Shown here piece after piece: positions 1-12,474 of a DNA stretch of 64,000 nucleotides. The DNA comes from Adiantum capillus-veneris. Taxonomy: Eukaryota > Streptophyta > Polypodiopsida > Polypodiales > Pteridaceae. Every line of letters starts with the position of its first letter. Position 1 is the first letter of the stretch. The translations under genes and the position numbers were made by a program. The stretch lies in contig CM043969.1 of assembly GCA_014529385.2 (NCBI GenBank), positions 13,775,446 through 13,839,445 on the forward strand, written 5' to 3'. Below the pieces are notes generated by a model that worked only from the letters and a program-made list of their open reading frames with translations, was not told the origin of the DNA and searched no databases.

Positions 1-330
1 ATTTTTGGATTCCATTAGCCCAGCGTTTTGGTCAACCTCAGCCATAGCGTTTTTGGATTTCAGCAGCAGTTCCAGATTGCCTAGCGTTTTGCTAACGATC
101 CGAAATCTGCCACCGTTTCCTATTTTCAGCCCATTCTACAGCAGGGAGCTTAGCGTTTTCAGCCTTGAAGACAACAACAGATTCAACCCTAAGTACACGC
201 AGAAGACCCCCAATTTCAGCCCTCGAAAACACAGCCAAACTAGTCATTTTCAGCCACCCAAAACAGCCCAAAGATTAGCAGATTTTCAGCAGTTAGAAAA
301 CCATAGATTTCAGCCCTAAAGTCGTCGTCC
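1..330 (-). repeat. Patch of short-word repeat built on 'agcgttttcagcc'
   Basis: The word agcgtttt occurs at least four times in the first 180 bases, interleaved with 'cagccc' and 'atttcagc'. On the complementary strand it reads as repeated 'gggctgaaa' and 'aaaacgct' words, the same words that fill 3780-4230 in the opposite orientation. An open frame of 104 codons crosses it, but the product is low-complexity and I do not consider it a gene. It is probably non-coding sequence (leader or LTR) of a repeat family cut by the window edge. Confidence 0.45.
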
Positions 331-344
331 TTGGAGAGGGGGAA

Positions 345-418
345 AGGGGAACACACCCAACACACAACACAATGCCTCACTATAGCCCAGAGTATACACA
401 GCGCCCCAATCCACTAGA
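345..418 (+). repeat. Dispersed repeat, copy 1 (second copy near 45.2 kb)
   Basis: This segment starts 'ggaaaggggaacacaccc' and ends near 'ccactagag'. It matches 45207-45283 over its full length with scattered substitutions and small indels. The same 'aacacacacaaca' flavour occurs at the ends of the Tat-type LTRs (26771 and 34338), but those do not align with it further. Two dispersed copies point to a multi-copy family whose identity I cannot name. Confidence 0.5.
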
Positions 419-669
419 GTTCACCTTCAAAACTCAACACTACCCGCAAGCAAACCACTGCTTTCACATAACCGCATGCACATACGCCTTGCAATGCACC
501 AGACAGACTCAATCACTCCGCTCCACTCAATTCACAGCCTTCCGCACTCACACAACCTCTCTCTATCTCTCTTTGCACGACAAACCTCGGGGGGGCACAC
601 ACGCGGAAACACACCCGGAAACAAACGCACACAAGCAGAGAAGAGAAGGGGGAAGGGGGAATGACACCT

Positions 670-2560
670 GAAACAGAAGGGAACCGTCTACTAGCATAGG
701 CAATAGCATGTACAATCAACACCCTGCCGGCATGAACCTCGGCAATCAAAACAAAAGCTCCACAAGCTTTGGCAAGAAAAAACCCTCCTTGGTCCAAAGC
801 CCTCCTTGGCAAAAGACATTGGTCCCAAAAAAAGACCCTTACAAATGAACATAAGCACCCTTTTATAGGGGTGTGCATAGGAGTCCAAAAAAGAAAAAAT
901 GGAGCTGTGATTCCATGTCGTGCACTCCCTTTGGAGTTCCATTTAGAAGTTCTATGCATTGCCAACACTTGGCTTAATTATTCTTGGAAACTTTTGCATG
1001 CTAGACACATTGGCCCTTTGGCCCCTTTCCCTTCACTTTTTTTGTCGGCCGCCCGGACTCCCTTCTCCTTGCACTTCATTTGCTTGTCGGCGTCTCCTTG
1101 CACGTTGCTGCGGGACCTCTCTCTTACACGAGGGGGGGAGGCAATAGCGACCTCGCTATTGCTCTCCCTCTCCTTCTCAAAAATTTGGAGCCGCGGGACC
1201 CGCCTCTAGCAAGGCCTGCCACGTCATCACTACATCACCAGCCAGGGCCGCCCACGGGCGCCACCACCATCCAGCACCGCCGGCCATTGCCACCAAAATC
1301 GCCGCCGGACACCCACAGCAGCGCCATGCACGCGGACGCCATAGCTGTGCCCAAGAGAGCTCCCCTTTGTCTCCTTCCTTGTGTGCTAATGGGAGCCCAC
1401 GCCTCAGCCTTTATAGCCTGGCCTCAACGGTCTTGCGCCCGCATGTGGGTTTTAGGCCCCTGCCACGTGGCATTCCCATAAGACTTGAGCCCCAAGGGCT
1501 CCAAAAACTCATTATTTTCTTCCTTTAACCAAAAAAACTTTGCAATTTGCCTTGACCTGGCCCCCATTTTGTGCTCCCACCTTCTGTTGCCGAGCCCAAA
1601 GCCCGAGTGAAATCGTGCACTGCCGCCTTGCTCCTCCATGATCCGCACCGTTATTCGACTCCTCCAGGCCCGAGATCCAATGCGACCAAAACACGATCAA
1701 ACCATCTGCAATTAACTTCAGGCAAAGACAACCAATCTTCTAACTTCCATATCTTTTTGCTTCGGATTCCGTTTGGCGTGCATTCACTTCCTGCTAGCTC
1801 CATATGGTGTACACTCTGCTCTAGAACTTTGTCGAGGCTCAGAAGATTCCAGATGGCGCGTACTCCAATGTGGCCAAGTGGGCTCAGACCCGGCCCCCGG
1901 AAAAACTTCAGCTGACCATAGCTTGCAATCCAGAGCTCCGATCCACATTCCGAAAAGACGGGTAGGCTCTATGAGTTGAGCTCTACACATCTATACCTCA
2001 AGTTCCACTTGGATCACCTGTCACCAGCTGCCCTATCCGTCAAGAATCTGCAAACCATCAAAACTTCAACCTTCAATAACTTGGGCTCCGTAGCTCGGTT
2101 TGATGAGCCGTCCGGACTGGCTCCTTCAGCACTTCAAGCTCTTCATTTTTGGACCCAAAAGCTGCACTCTACATCTCCTTCACCTGCTACCCCAATTAGC
2201 ACATTATGGAGCCTTTCTTGGCCTATAAGCCACATCATGCATACACTCCCGATGCTACCTATCATCCCATGAACTTCCTAGCTGCTCCAGTCCTTTGCCA
2301 TGCTTCTACTTGCATGTACACACCTGTCCATGCCATCTTCTAGCGTCGACACACTTTGGCTGCACCATCATTGCCCACCCCCCTGTTGAGCATTTATGCT
2401 CAACCACATAAAAGCTTTATTTCACTATAAACTGCAAAAACCTGGCACACATTATGAGAAAACTCAAACCATATATACAATGTTTTATTGCACTCTATCA
2501 CCTAAACCTTCAAGTGGATTGCCCCACCCCCTGCATAACATAGCTTCCACCTGGATCAAA
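670..2560. other. No gene recognised; repeat-like non-coding DNA
   Basis: Six frames give only short open stretches with low-complexity translations. I see no transposase, polymerase or other familiar motif. Pieces rich in 'cctccttggc', GC-rich stretches around 1190-1330 and the words 'gccacgtggc' look like leader or LTR sequence of a retroelement, but I found no matching second copy in the window. Confidence 0.35.
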
Positions 2561-2563
2561 CAC

Positions 2564-3301
2564 CTAGCTCTGTTCACTTTCATCCATTTGCAACAACCTC
2601 CAATAGTGCGCTACCCAAGCACGTAGCCATCCATGCACACAAAAGGCCCATAGCACTTTAGCACCTCTTCGAACATCACCTTGCCTCATCAACCTATATG
2701 GCTCTGCAACCACATCATCTGTATGAACCAACACTTCTGACCCTCCCTCCCAGCCATGTAAAGGAGAGCTCCTCTCAAAGGAACCCCGTACCTGACGGAT
2801 AACATACTGTACAGTTGCACTTACAAGCATACCTTTCAACAATGGGTTGCATACCTCTTTTGAAAGCTTGGACATATCTTGGGAACCTCCTTCATAGGCC
2901 ATAGAACACATCTCTTGCACTGTCTTCATGCTCTCTTGCACCTCCTCTTCGAACTCACTTACACTGTCATCAAGCCCTTCATCATCGATTGGCCCTTCAA
3001 GGTCGCTCAGAACTTCCTTTTGTCCAGCTTCAGCCTCCTGCTCTTCAATCACCTCTCCTACAGCTGCATCATGCTCCTCTAAGGAAAAGAGAAACTCGTT
3101 CTCTACCGCATCCATCTCCAGTTTTTCCATAGACACGGCCGCTTTATCTCTCTTGGCAAAAGTCTGCACATGTTGCACCACCATGGCACATTCCACCGCT
3201 ACTTTCATTAGCACATCCATTAGCATGGCACCACATACCAACTTCACCTGCATTTCATCATCTGTAGGTCTAGACCGCACCTTTTGGCTTTCATCAAACA
3301 T
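2564..3301 (-). CDS. Unrecognised 245-codon ORF, acidic centre
   Basis: An uninterrupted frame runs from an ATG (3301-3299) to a stop at 2564. The product begins MFDESQKVRSRP. Its first third is hydrophobic and could be helical, with many Met and Val residues. Its centre (about residues 70-130) is strongly acidic, with runs such as GEVIEEQEAEAG and SVSEFEEEVQES, and could form a coiled coil. Its last third is basic and Trp-rich. I recognise no family. The uniform codon use and length make it the best coding candidate in the first 9 kb. Because no second open frame accompanies it and the surroundings are repeats, it may be an accessory ORF of a decayed element rather than a host gene. Confidence 0.4.
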   Translation of the reverse strand: MFDESQKVRSRPTDDEMQVKLVCGAMLMDVLMKVAVECAMVVQHVQTFAKRDKAAVSMEKLEMDAVENEFLFSLEEHDAAVGEVIEEQEAEAGQKEVLSDLEGPIDDEGLDDSVSEFEEEVQESMKTVQEMCSMAYEGGSQDMSKLSKEVCNPLLKGMLVSATVQYVIRQVRGSFERSSPLHGWEGGSEVLVHTDDVVAEPYRLMRQGDVRRGAKVLWAFCVHGWLRAWVAHYWRLLQMDESEQS

Positions 3302-3779
3302 CTCGGCTTGCTCTGTTATTGCATCCGCATTGTATCACTTTACGCAATCAAATAGTAGAACACTCCCGCCTATCTTCTTATAGTATCATTGGTAACATGG
3401 AAAAGTGCGCCCATGATGTATATGAAGCTCTTCCCGAATGTTAGGTGCAACGGAATGAATGTTTGAACTTTGCTCAAGATGAGTGCTTCATAGTGTGCTC
3501 AAGGTTCCTTTTTGTTCTTATGGAAGGGAAAGCCTTCCGTTCTTAATGAGAGAGTGCTAGTATCACGAACGTGGATACTGTGCGTGCAAGTGTATGAGAC
3601 TGAGAGATAGAGAGAGAAGAGAATACGACACCAAAGACATAAAACCCTCCTTCGAAGGCCCCACTCTCGTTGGCGAGAGTGGTCTACTTATGATTGCACA
3701 AACTAGTACAAACTGAATGCATGTGACTGATGCAAGTCTAGGCTAGGTCGATGTCAACGACGGTGATGGAGAGACCAAC
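3302..3779. other. Non-coding, no gene seen
   Basis: All frames are broken by stops. The only structure noted is a short 'gagagatagagagaga' run near 3600-3620 and a small inverted motif around 'actctcgttggcgagagt' (3663-3680), which could fold as a hairpin. No function is assigned. Confidence 0.3.
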
Positions 3780-4230
3780 CTAAGGGCTGAAATATGCAAT
3801 CTTTTATCTGTTGTCCAAAAACTCTATGGGCTGAAATCTGTTGTTGCCGAAAACGCTATGGAAAACGTCGATTTTTTTGGTCCTTAGGGTTGAAAATATG
3901 CATCTAATGTAGGGCTGAAAACTGATGATTTTTGGGCTGAATCTGCTACTCTGTTAGGGTTCAACCTGAGGCTGCTTCATTGCTTAAAAACGCTGCTATA
4001 GATGGCTAAAAACGTTGGTTCGACGAGGGCTGAAAACGCTAACTAATTCAACTACTACTGCTGGCGTTAGTGGATGAAAACGCTAGTCTTGTGGTCTGGA
4101 TGGCGATGGGGCTTGATGGGAAAACGCCAAGGCTGATGTTTGGCGTTGCTTCTTGAGGAAAACGCTAGCAGGCTCTGCTTGGGGTAGAATCGCCTAGAGT
4201 TGGGAGTCTTGCTTGAGTAGTTGCCTGTTG
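3780..4230 (+). repeat. Patch of 'gggctgaaa' / 'aaaacgct' word repeat
   Basis: The words gggctgaaa and aaaacg(c/t) recur about every 30-50 bases, with at least eight aaaacg words between 3850 and 4170. This is the same vocabulary as 1-330 but on the other strand. The repeat is degenerate, with no fixed period. The two patches may be ends or leaders of elements of one family lying head to head. Confidence 0.45.
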
Positions 4231-5900
4231 AGAGATGGAGCTCCTGCTGCCTCTTCTGCCATTTAGTGCTAACTTGGGTTTTCTTTTATATTATCTTACT
4301 CAATTTGCCCTACTCAGTTTCCAACAAAAGTCACTTAAATTAATAAGTGAAATTTGTCAAAAATAGGGAAAATAGGCTAAAATCACTGGAAAATTCCCCT
4401 GATTGATTCTGATGGATTCTGATGGGAATGCTTATGATCATGCTATGTGCAACCAGAGAATATGCATCTACACTAAGTGACTGGTCATGCACGGTCTGTG
4501 AACAGACTCACAAACGTGCTAGAACACTTGCTAATCTAGACTGGCTGGACTGACTGAGTGCTGTAGCTTGTCCATGGACACATAGAGTTTGATGTGTCAC
4601 GTGACACCGAAGGTGTTCAGTTGATAAAGCTCAAGGCTTGGCGTGCAGAAAGAGACCAGAGTAAGCGTGCCAAAGATATAGATACACAATATGTGTTATC
4701 TAAAAAGCTACGAAGGAAGTTACAAATTATGTAGTTGTTTGCAAGTATTCTTGTTTATGAATGGGGTTTGTCTTTATAGATAAGCAGACTCGGGTATGGC
4801 CATCAAGGAGGTTGTGATTAACCTCAATGAAGGGACATGGCAAATAAACACACTTGGATTTGTTATGGGGAGAGAAGGAGCCACATGACATGTTTTGATT
4901 TGATTTATGTATTTTATGTACACGGTATCCATATGACATGGACATCCCATTTTGTTGATTGTATAGTATGAGAAGCATCACATACTAGCACTTGCAATGT
5001 AGTTTGGTTTTGAGGGTTCTTAAGTTAATTTGGTAGACTATTTCTTTTATGTTTTCATTTTGTGTTTGTTTTGTACATGATCGCCTATCGATGTGGACAT
5101 TACCTTTTGGTAATCGTGTGATTAGACTATGTGATTGGAGGTTTCCTATGTACTATGATATGCAGGTCATACCACCACTTTGAAGTTAAATTACTTTGAC
5201 TCTATTGAAAATGTAATGTGTAATATAATCCTTAAATCCCACGTGGGAGCCCAAGATGAGGTGGACAGTTTTTTTGGAAAAAGAAATTATGTGATGAAAA
5301 TCCTATGTGGGAGCCCAAGAAAAGGGTGTACTGAGTTTTTTTTGAGAAAGAGGTCTCCATACAAAGGAGGTTCTGGCGAAATTTTTAAGATTTATATTTT
5401 ATGTACAAACTCAAAATTATATACAGATGGTGCTTTTTTAAAATTTGTATTTTGCTTAAGCATAGATGTGCATTCATATCACATATAATTATTTTCGTTC
5501 AAAAAGTTTAATCTTTTAATGTGTTTTGATTTGATGAGTGAAGTTTTTCACAGTTATTTAAGAGTATGCATTATTTGTTATTTAAAGAACAATCCATTTC
5601 ATATGTGTGTCTTAAATCCCATGTAAGAAGCCTACTAAGTAGGTGGCTAGTATCATATGTTTTGAGATTGAGATTTGTATCAGTTTACAAGGCATATGCT
5701 ATTCGTTTTTTGACAAATTACATTGAAAGGATTGGTTTATTTTAATTTATTATTCATTATATTTGTTGTTTTTCATGGTTTGTTCTCTTAACATCTATTG
5801 CAAATGAAAACACACTACAATGTACACTTCTGTTCATTTGCAGTTCAAATATGTATTTTTACAAAAGCATGTGCTTCTAGAATTGTTATGTTACTAGTAT
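4231..5900. other. Gene-poor AT-rich stretch
   Basis: I see no recognisable product. A weak duplication of the words 'tgggagcccaaga' occurs at about 5244 and 5309, inside a 102-codon open frame (5180-5488). Its translation is low in complexity and resembles no family I know, so I treat the frame as chance. Confidence 0.3.
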
Positions 5901-6658
5901 ACATAAAATAGTGGGTCATTACATTCCGTATGAGGGGGGATGGCTCATTGTGAGAATGTCCATATCTTGTCCGTATGTAGGGGGGTAGGTTAGCATGTAA
6001 GATACCGTACATAGGGGGGTTTCTCTAATTTTGATGCACGCAGGTGACATCCCCCCATTATTAATAGTGAATCCCCCGGGGTCACAAGCTGGCCAGCACA
6101 AGCTGGCCAGAACTAGTATCACTAAAGGCAAACGCATGCTGTATGATCCTGACACCAAAACCTATCATTCCCTCACGCCTTATGAAGGAGAGATGACCAG
6201 AGAAAGGCTGGATCAGCTTGAGGAGGAGGCCATTTACCGACTCATTCAGAAGGATAATGTTGGCACTGGGAGTTCTTAGACGCCATCCAGGCCAAAGGGT
6301 AAACGGAAGCTGGTTCAATGGAAGGATACTAGGTAGTTCCATCTCAGAATTTAGTGGCAGCTTTTCTTCCTCAGCTGGAAGGTTGATATCAGTTTGTGTA
6401 GACGATGAGAGCTCTACACTGACCTTTTCCTTCTCAGCTGGAAGGTTGATATCTGTCTGTGTTGATGATGAGAGCTCTCCACTGACCCTTCCAGCTGGTT
6501 CTCTATCATTGATAAAGTCCAATCCCCAACATCAGAAGCAAACATTGGGTTTTTTAGTTTCAAATTAGAATCAGACAGAGGAATTTTCAGAAATTTTGGA
6601 ATCTTGCCAAAATTCAAGAAAGGAGGGAAGGATGTAGACGGCTGAGACATTTTCACTA
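5901..6658. other. Degenerate coding-like region of unknown origin
   Basis: A plus-strand frame from about 6031 to 6279 encodes a hydrophilic peptide with YDPDTKTYHSLTPYEGEM and a short Glu-rich helix. Overlapping frames follow on both strands to about 6570. The region precedes a purine-rich stretch (aagaaaggagggaagga, 6617-6633) and the possible LTR at 6659. That order would fit the 3' end of a plus-strand retroelement, but I recognise no polymerase or integrase sequence, so the call is tentative. Confidence 0.25.
6362..6487 (+). repeat. 63-bp direct tandem repeat, two copies
   Basis: Copy 1 (6362-6424) and copy 2 (6425-6487) share the core agctggaaggttgatatc and the end gagctct(a/c)cactgacc. 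The period of 63 is a multiple of three, so open frames on both strands pass through it. The two copies differ at several positions, so the duplication is not recent. Confidence 0.7.
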
Positions 6659-7071
6659 TGTGGGAACGCTCTCTTATGAGATGGACAGTGAATTAGTCAG
6701 TAATTACTACGGTAATTACCATGGTAAACCCAAGGCATATAAATAGGGCCCATTACATTGTAATCGGGTTAGCACAATTGTGAGCATAGTCGGGTTAGCA
6801 AGTTTGGCAGAATTTGTACTTGAGTTGTTAACCATTGGCAATTGTTGTCGGCTGTACTCTATCTGTAAATCACATCGTACTCATTGTAATCTTTCATATA
6901 TAATTCCAATAATGGCAGATATTCCAGTTACACTTACTCTGTATTCTATACTCTGAATCTGAATCTGAATCTGAATATTATTCTCAGTACATAGTATGGT
7001 TCTTATTCCAGTAGAAAAATTCCAGTTCAGTTCGTGATCCTCTGTCCAGTCTACTGTTTGAACTAATACAT
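6659..7071 (+). repeat. Possible short LTR with TATA box
   Basis: The segment begins TGTGGGAACG and ends near ACTAATACA. It holds a good TATA signal (catataaatagggccc, 6736-6751) followed by 'attacattgtaatc', a usual LTR promoter/terminator arrangement. A 6-bp 'gaatct' repeat lies at 6954-6975. A purine-rich stretch lies about 25 bases upstream. No partner LTR is present in the window, so this could be a solo LTR or a chance resemblance. Confidence 0.3.
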
Positions 7072-9480
7072 CACCAGTAGACTGAAATCTTCTAACACTG
7101 GAATTAGCTATCTCAAGAGATCAGCTCCAATTTCAGAGGTCATTTATCTACTCACACAAGATGGCAGAAGAAATCCTAGTTGTAGGGATTTGGTGGCCTA
7201 CACTTTAGATGGATGCTAAAATTATGTCAAATGATGCAGGACTATCACACCAAGGTATGGGTCCTACAAAGTCAATTTTCACTTGACAAAAGGTCCTGAC
7301 TCCATCATTGGTCTCAATGAAATTCTATATCTTCTAATAAGGGAAATCAAATACCTGACCTTTAGAACCAATACTAACCCATTTGAGTGTCACAATTCCA
7401 AAGTGGCTATAATCTTGAGATTGATCTGTATCAAACCTATACAATCAACAATATACAAGTTAGTCTATTAGGTGCAAGTATTTACAGGGACTCTTGGCTA
7501 AAATTTCCAATATCAGTTTTGTATCCAAAGGACCATCCTACAATCTTTAATTCCTAGAACTTCACTTTCTAATAGTAAACAGTGTCCACATGTCTCCCAA
7601 CTTTTTAGGCTTTCTGTATGATAGGTCTTCTACCCTTGGCAACCAAAAAATATCAAAGTTGAGCTCTCTGAATAGCAAGAGATAACAACAGTACTTATTA
7701 TCTCTACTAGCTCAAAAAAGCATTCTTTTTTTGGAAGAATTTTTCTTGTTATGTGGCACGCTATAAACTAGTGTAGTGACAGTAACAAACTCTCGTCTAT
7801 CGCACAATCATCTTCAAGAGTTATGTTCGACTCAGTAAAGATTGGTCGCAATTTTTGCACACTCTTTTCTCGTATTGTATTTCTCTTGATCTCTAGACTT
7901 GGTATTTTCATTTCTAGAACTGCTACTTGAGTTGCATAAACAAGCTTTCTATTTGACGTACAAACTAACTGATTGCTCATAAATTTGGTTGCCAAGTCTA
8001 TCATCATTGGTCTGGTTGATCATTTCACGCCCTTCAAGTAGTCATAGTAACGTACACTTTGAAGAACTACTAGTGACATGTCTGCACACGTGACTTCATA
8101 AAGGCCAATGTTTGTTTAATAAATGCACACATGACTGCACAGGTTGCACGACAAACATCAAGGAGTGAAACATAGACCACTTTCAATAGATAGGACAATA
8201 TCTTGGAAAAGACAAACCAATGATGCTTTCTTACCCGTGCCAAGAGTGGTATTTTAGACTTCCAGTGTGAAAACGACAAAAACTAGGGCAAAAAGGTCTA
8301 TTTTGAACTAAATTCGTTTTTTTTTTCCCTTTTTCATCTCTTTTGAGGATGGGTTTTTATCCTCTTCCTAGATCAACTCCATCATCACATTGGGCATGGC
8401 TCTCAACCCTATTTTTTGCTTAAAACCTAATGCAAATCAAATCTAAGTTCGTAATACCCTCTGATAACTCTTTCTCTTTAACTCCTAATTTGTATAGGAG
8501 CATAATGGCAAGCGGTTGAAGGGCGGGATGATTTACGATTTTCTATAGGTTCAAGGATGGCTTTGAAGCGATGTATGCCTACCAAGTATGCACTCCTTTC
8601 TCTTGTAATTAAGAGCATTGATTAAACATATTGTACTTTGAAAACCCCCATAAAACGTATCACATTGGCGTGGGATGTTCTATGCGTGAAATTGATGCCT
8701 TCTAGTAAAACTAGAAAATTGACTATGAGTAATTTTTACCCAAAATAGAGCTAAGTGATCATCCTTGGAATAAGCCCCCTTATAAACCATCCAACAATTT
8801 GAGACATTCCTATCCCCCATTGCTGCGGAAGGCTCTAGTCCAGAATTTGGGTGTGCTCTTTTCCGCTATGTGGGGGTTGTTCTAGCTCCCACATACTCGG
8901 TAGGTTCCATATATATTACACAAAATCTTCCCAATTTTTTTCCTGCGTTTATTGGTAATTTCGCACAAAGCACTAAAAACCATCCTACAACACTCAAAAT
9001 TGAACTCAGGTGGGATGGAATTGAGATCAATACACTAACTTTTTTGTTGCCACATCACTTCATTAATACATGGAAAAAAAGCTCTACCATCCCTCACGTT
9101 GACCCTCCCCTCAATTAGCTGTTGTGTTGCTCTTGTTGTCAACAAAAGCGGGCAGCCATGTTGCTCATCAACCTCACACCACGTGTGAATTGCTTCCCCC
9201 ATCTGCGTACACCGCGTCAGTTGCTCACCGTCTAGGTATTTGCAATCAACGGCTCATATCTTATGTTATTAGCTGGAATTTCCAGAGATTCCTGCCTTGC
9301 ACCTCATCATAGCAGCGCATACATCTAGCAATTGCGTACGAATGTAGAAGCTCTTGAGCTAGCCAACCCACTTGAATAAAAAAATCTTTTCCCAGCTCCC
9401 AACATGTTCGGCTTCCCTACCTTACGCTTGTTGACTCTTCCACACAAGCTGCTAGCAGCTCCTATGCCATTGACTCGTAG
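7072..9480. other. Gene-poor stretch, no feature recognised
   Basis: Frames on both strands are short and their translations unfamiliar. The base composition is AT-rich and even. I see no terminal repeats, microsatellites or RNA-gene-like elements here. Confidence 0.3.
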
Positions 9481-9489
9481 CTACTTGTC

Positions 9490-9493
<4 letters not shown>

Positions 9494-9531
<38 letters not shown>
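9494..9531 (+). repeat. (GA)n microsatellite
   Basis: This is an uninterrupted GA dinucleotide run of about 19 units, followed by gggg. Confidence 0.95.
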
Positions 9532-9534
<3 letters not shown>

Positions 9535-9813
9535 ACGATTATCGTAGCCACAAAAAGGGTCGATTTCCTCATTATAGAGCCATTCAAATATCTGTCGACT
9601 GTGTGGGAATACGTTAGAGCCCGAAGAGGAATTTTGAACGTCCAGTCAATGGTTTCTTGATGACACTTTATCTCAGAGGGATTGGGACTCTGCTACTTAT
9701 CCTTCCGCATTGGCACGGGATGTTAAAGGGCCAAGAACAAGTCCTATTTTTTGGCATGACTTTAATTACCACATCCATAGAATAGGTCGTCGATTTCCTC
9801 ATTACGGAACCAT

Positions 9814-11239
9814 TCAAGTCTGTGGCGGCTGGGGGTGGTTGCTAGTTTGCAGTGTTGTATAATTCATAAAATTTGATCTTGCCCCTGGGCCACCTAATAC
9901 GTACTCCAAGGTTTTATCAAGAAGTTTCACAGTAAGGCAAACATATGTGCTGGCTAGACAATTTGGTGATGATTGAATAGCACCCCTTCTTCTGGCACTC
10001 CTTGTTGTGGACATGATTTTCACCTGAGAATTTTCAGTTTTTCTTTTCCTTTTACTTCTTGAATTTGCAATAGTCATTCTTCCTTTTTCTACTGGGCCTT
10101 TTGTGCTTGTTTGAGCATCTTGTGCAAGAGGTAAGTGGTATTTTATGAGCTGTATCAATTAATACAGTTAGAAATTTCCTCTCGTGCTAATGTAGCAAGC
10201 TGAATGGCACCACTTGATAATATAGCTACTTCCCTTTCTATCCTTACTGCTCTTTGTATTTATTGGGTCTTTGACTTTTCCTGTGGGGCAAGGCCTTTTC
10301 TTGGTATCTTCCTCTTCCATCTTGGTTTTACCTTTTCCCTTGCTCTTTTTTCAAGAGAGTCTTCATCTTGTCCTTCTATCTCTTTGTTGATTTGATGTGC
10401 CACAAATGTAGTGGTTGTTTCCCTCTCAATTTCTACTTGAAAAACTTTGACTAATCTTCATCGCAGTCTTGTAGAAATGGGTGTTTCTCTAGGTGGTACC
10501 TCTTCTTCTTCTTCTTCTGCACCCATTTTGCTTGCTAGCCATAGATTTTTCTTAGGGACTGGTGACAGGTGATCCACTTGGCCGATAGCATGATATGCTA
10601 TTCTGGTGAGTACTTCTAGATCCCCCAAAAATGATGCTATTGCGTGATTAGAGAAAGTGTAGCGGGGTGGCATCTTTGCAGTGAAATGGAAATGGTGATA
10701 ATAAATCCATAGTGCAATAAAAAAATGATGTTGATTTATGGGTGAATATGACTGTAGTAGCTAACTGATAGTCTCTCATTGGCTTCCTCCCCTTGGGTGC
10801 TTGAAGGTGTCAGCTATTTGTTCCTCAATGATATTTACCTCCATTGGGGTGTTGTTCAAATCTTAAATAATGGCTTGACCATTTTTGTTGTTGCTATGGA
10901 TCAACTCATAAGCTCTTTGATAATTGACACCGCACGGTTCTAATTGAATGTAGTCTATGCGGCCCATCTTTTCCCATAGTGGCCTAACTATTTCTCCCTT
11001 ACTAAGTCTTTGGCTTCTATCGACAACATTTGTATTTCTACTTTTGAGCCTTGTGTAGTGTTGAAAACTCCATGATAGATAGTAACGTGCTGGTGCTCTA
11101 GGTGATCTTTGGCTAGCCACGTAACATTAGCCTCTTTGAGAGACTCTTCTTCTAGCTGGTATGGTGGTAGCTCTGCCAGTTTTCTCTTCATGCTTTTCTT
11201 CTTTGGAGCCTCACATGTAGATAAGAGAGATCCTGGCAA
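9814..11239 (-). pseudogene. Broken minus-strand coding region, unrecognised
   Basis: Several open frames on the minus strand lie close together: 9814-10158, 10458-10673 and 10863-11239 (two overlapping frames). Their products are Lys/Arg/Glu-rich and hydrophilic. Two pieces look like parts of one hydrophilic protein (KKNLWLASKMGAEEEEEE, and AKDHLEHQHVTIYHGVF). No domain is recognisable. Being on the same strand as the WxPK-repeat region and the 20.8-23.5 kb frames, they may be the downstream part of one decayed element or gene. Confidence 0.25.
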
Positions 11240-12474
11240 GAAATTATAAAAAAATGCTTGTCAGACTTGTTTCACCCCTTACTAACAAGTGCAAATGCTA
11301 ATGCAATAGCTGGAGTGCAAGAAACACAATTTCTAGTATAATTTATCTTTGGCATGCCCAGATGCAAGCATGTGCATAAGATTGCAAATTGGTGCCAAAG
11401 TGGATGTATAGGATGTGTTATATGTTGTAGCCTATGTGCATGAAGTAATATGACTTTTTGAACCCTATCACTGAGAGTTATAGAAAATTTTGTATCTGCT
11501 TTTTCCGCTGTTAGAGCTTGTATTGCTTGAAGGGGTTAGGCTTTGTCTATCTTAATTAAACTTGACATAGAAATTCATTTAAGCAATTAAAACACATCTA
11601 GGATAAAATTTGATGAGGAATGGTCCAACCAGTCACAGATCTATCTTCAACGTGCCAAAGCTAAATTTCCATAGAAATGGTTATTTTTTGGATTTTTACC
11701 TCTTGGTTACCTCTACTGAGCCCTGGGGAAATTTTAGGCTCAAGTGGTGGGCCAAAAGTCTTTTGTGTGCACCGTTTTGCGTAATCTTAACGGTAAAGTG
11801 CAATATAGGGACGTGCATGCATGATGTGAGTGTGCCAAGGTTATGCAAGGTGTGTAAAGGCTATGTGGATCATGCTTGTGTGAAAAGATGTGCAAAAAAT
11901 TCTTCATATGTGACACTTTATCTTTTGTATGCCGAAAATGAATTTTGCATAGTATTGCTATTTTTTCCCCCAACTTGCCACATATAGAAGTAGAATTCTA
12001 AATGCTACACAGTACACATGTCCCTAGGGGCTCATATTTGGCTTTTGTCCCTATACTCCTCTTGTAACATTACTTTGAGGGCATATACTCTGAATTTTGT
12101 TAAAAAATCATCACAACTATGTGCAAAAATTCAATGCAAATCACAAAACATTACCCTCTAATATTCATAATGTTAGGTTTGCATTTAGAATGCCTCCCCT
12201 CGTCCTATTTGGAGTCCTCCTTGAGGACAAGGTATCGCCAAGGGTATGTGTTGTGCTTGGGCAAGTAGAAATTGTGCCAATGTAGGCCTTGTAATGTAGC
12301 CCTATTATGCATACACAATCAAGCATGGAAAAAATTTATGTTGTGGAAGTTGTGGGTCTAAGCAATTTGCTTATTAGCATTTGCTGGCAACGCTTTCTAT
12401 GCTAAGCAATGTGATGGTCTTTAAAGCTCCTGTGCCATTTTCTTTATTGAAGGTTGTAGAGAATTTTTGAAGGC

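Noticed and set aside
513-1481. Overlapping ORFs of 130-151 codons on both strands
   Set aside because: No strand is favoured, the products are low-complexity and Cys/Arg/Ser-rich, and they share nothing with known families.
2928-3383. 151-codon plus-strand Ser-rich ORF
   Set aside because: It is antisense to the acidic centre of the minus-strand 245-codon ORF, which has the more ordinary composition.
6659-7071. Firm annotation as an LTR
   Set aside because: No second copy, primer site or target duplication could be found in the window, so it is kept only as a low-confidence feature.
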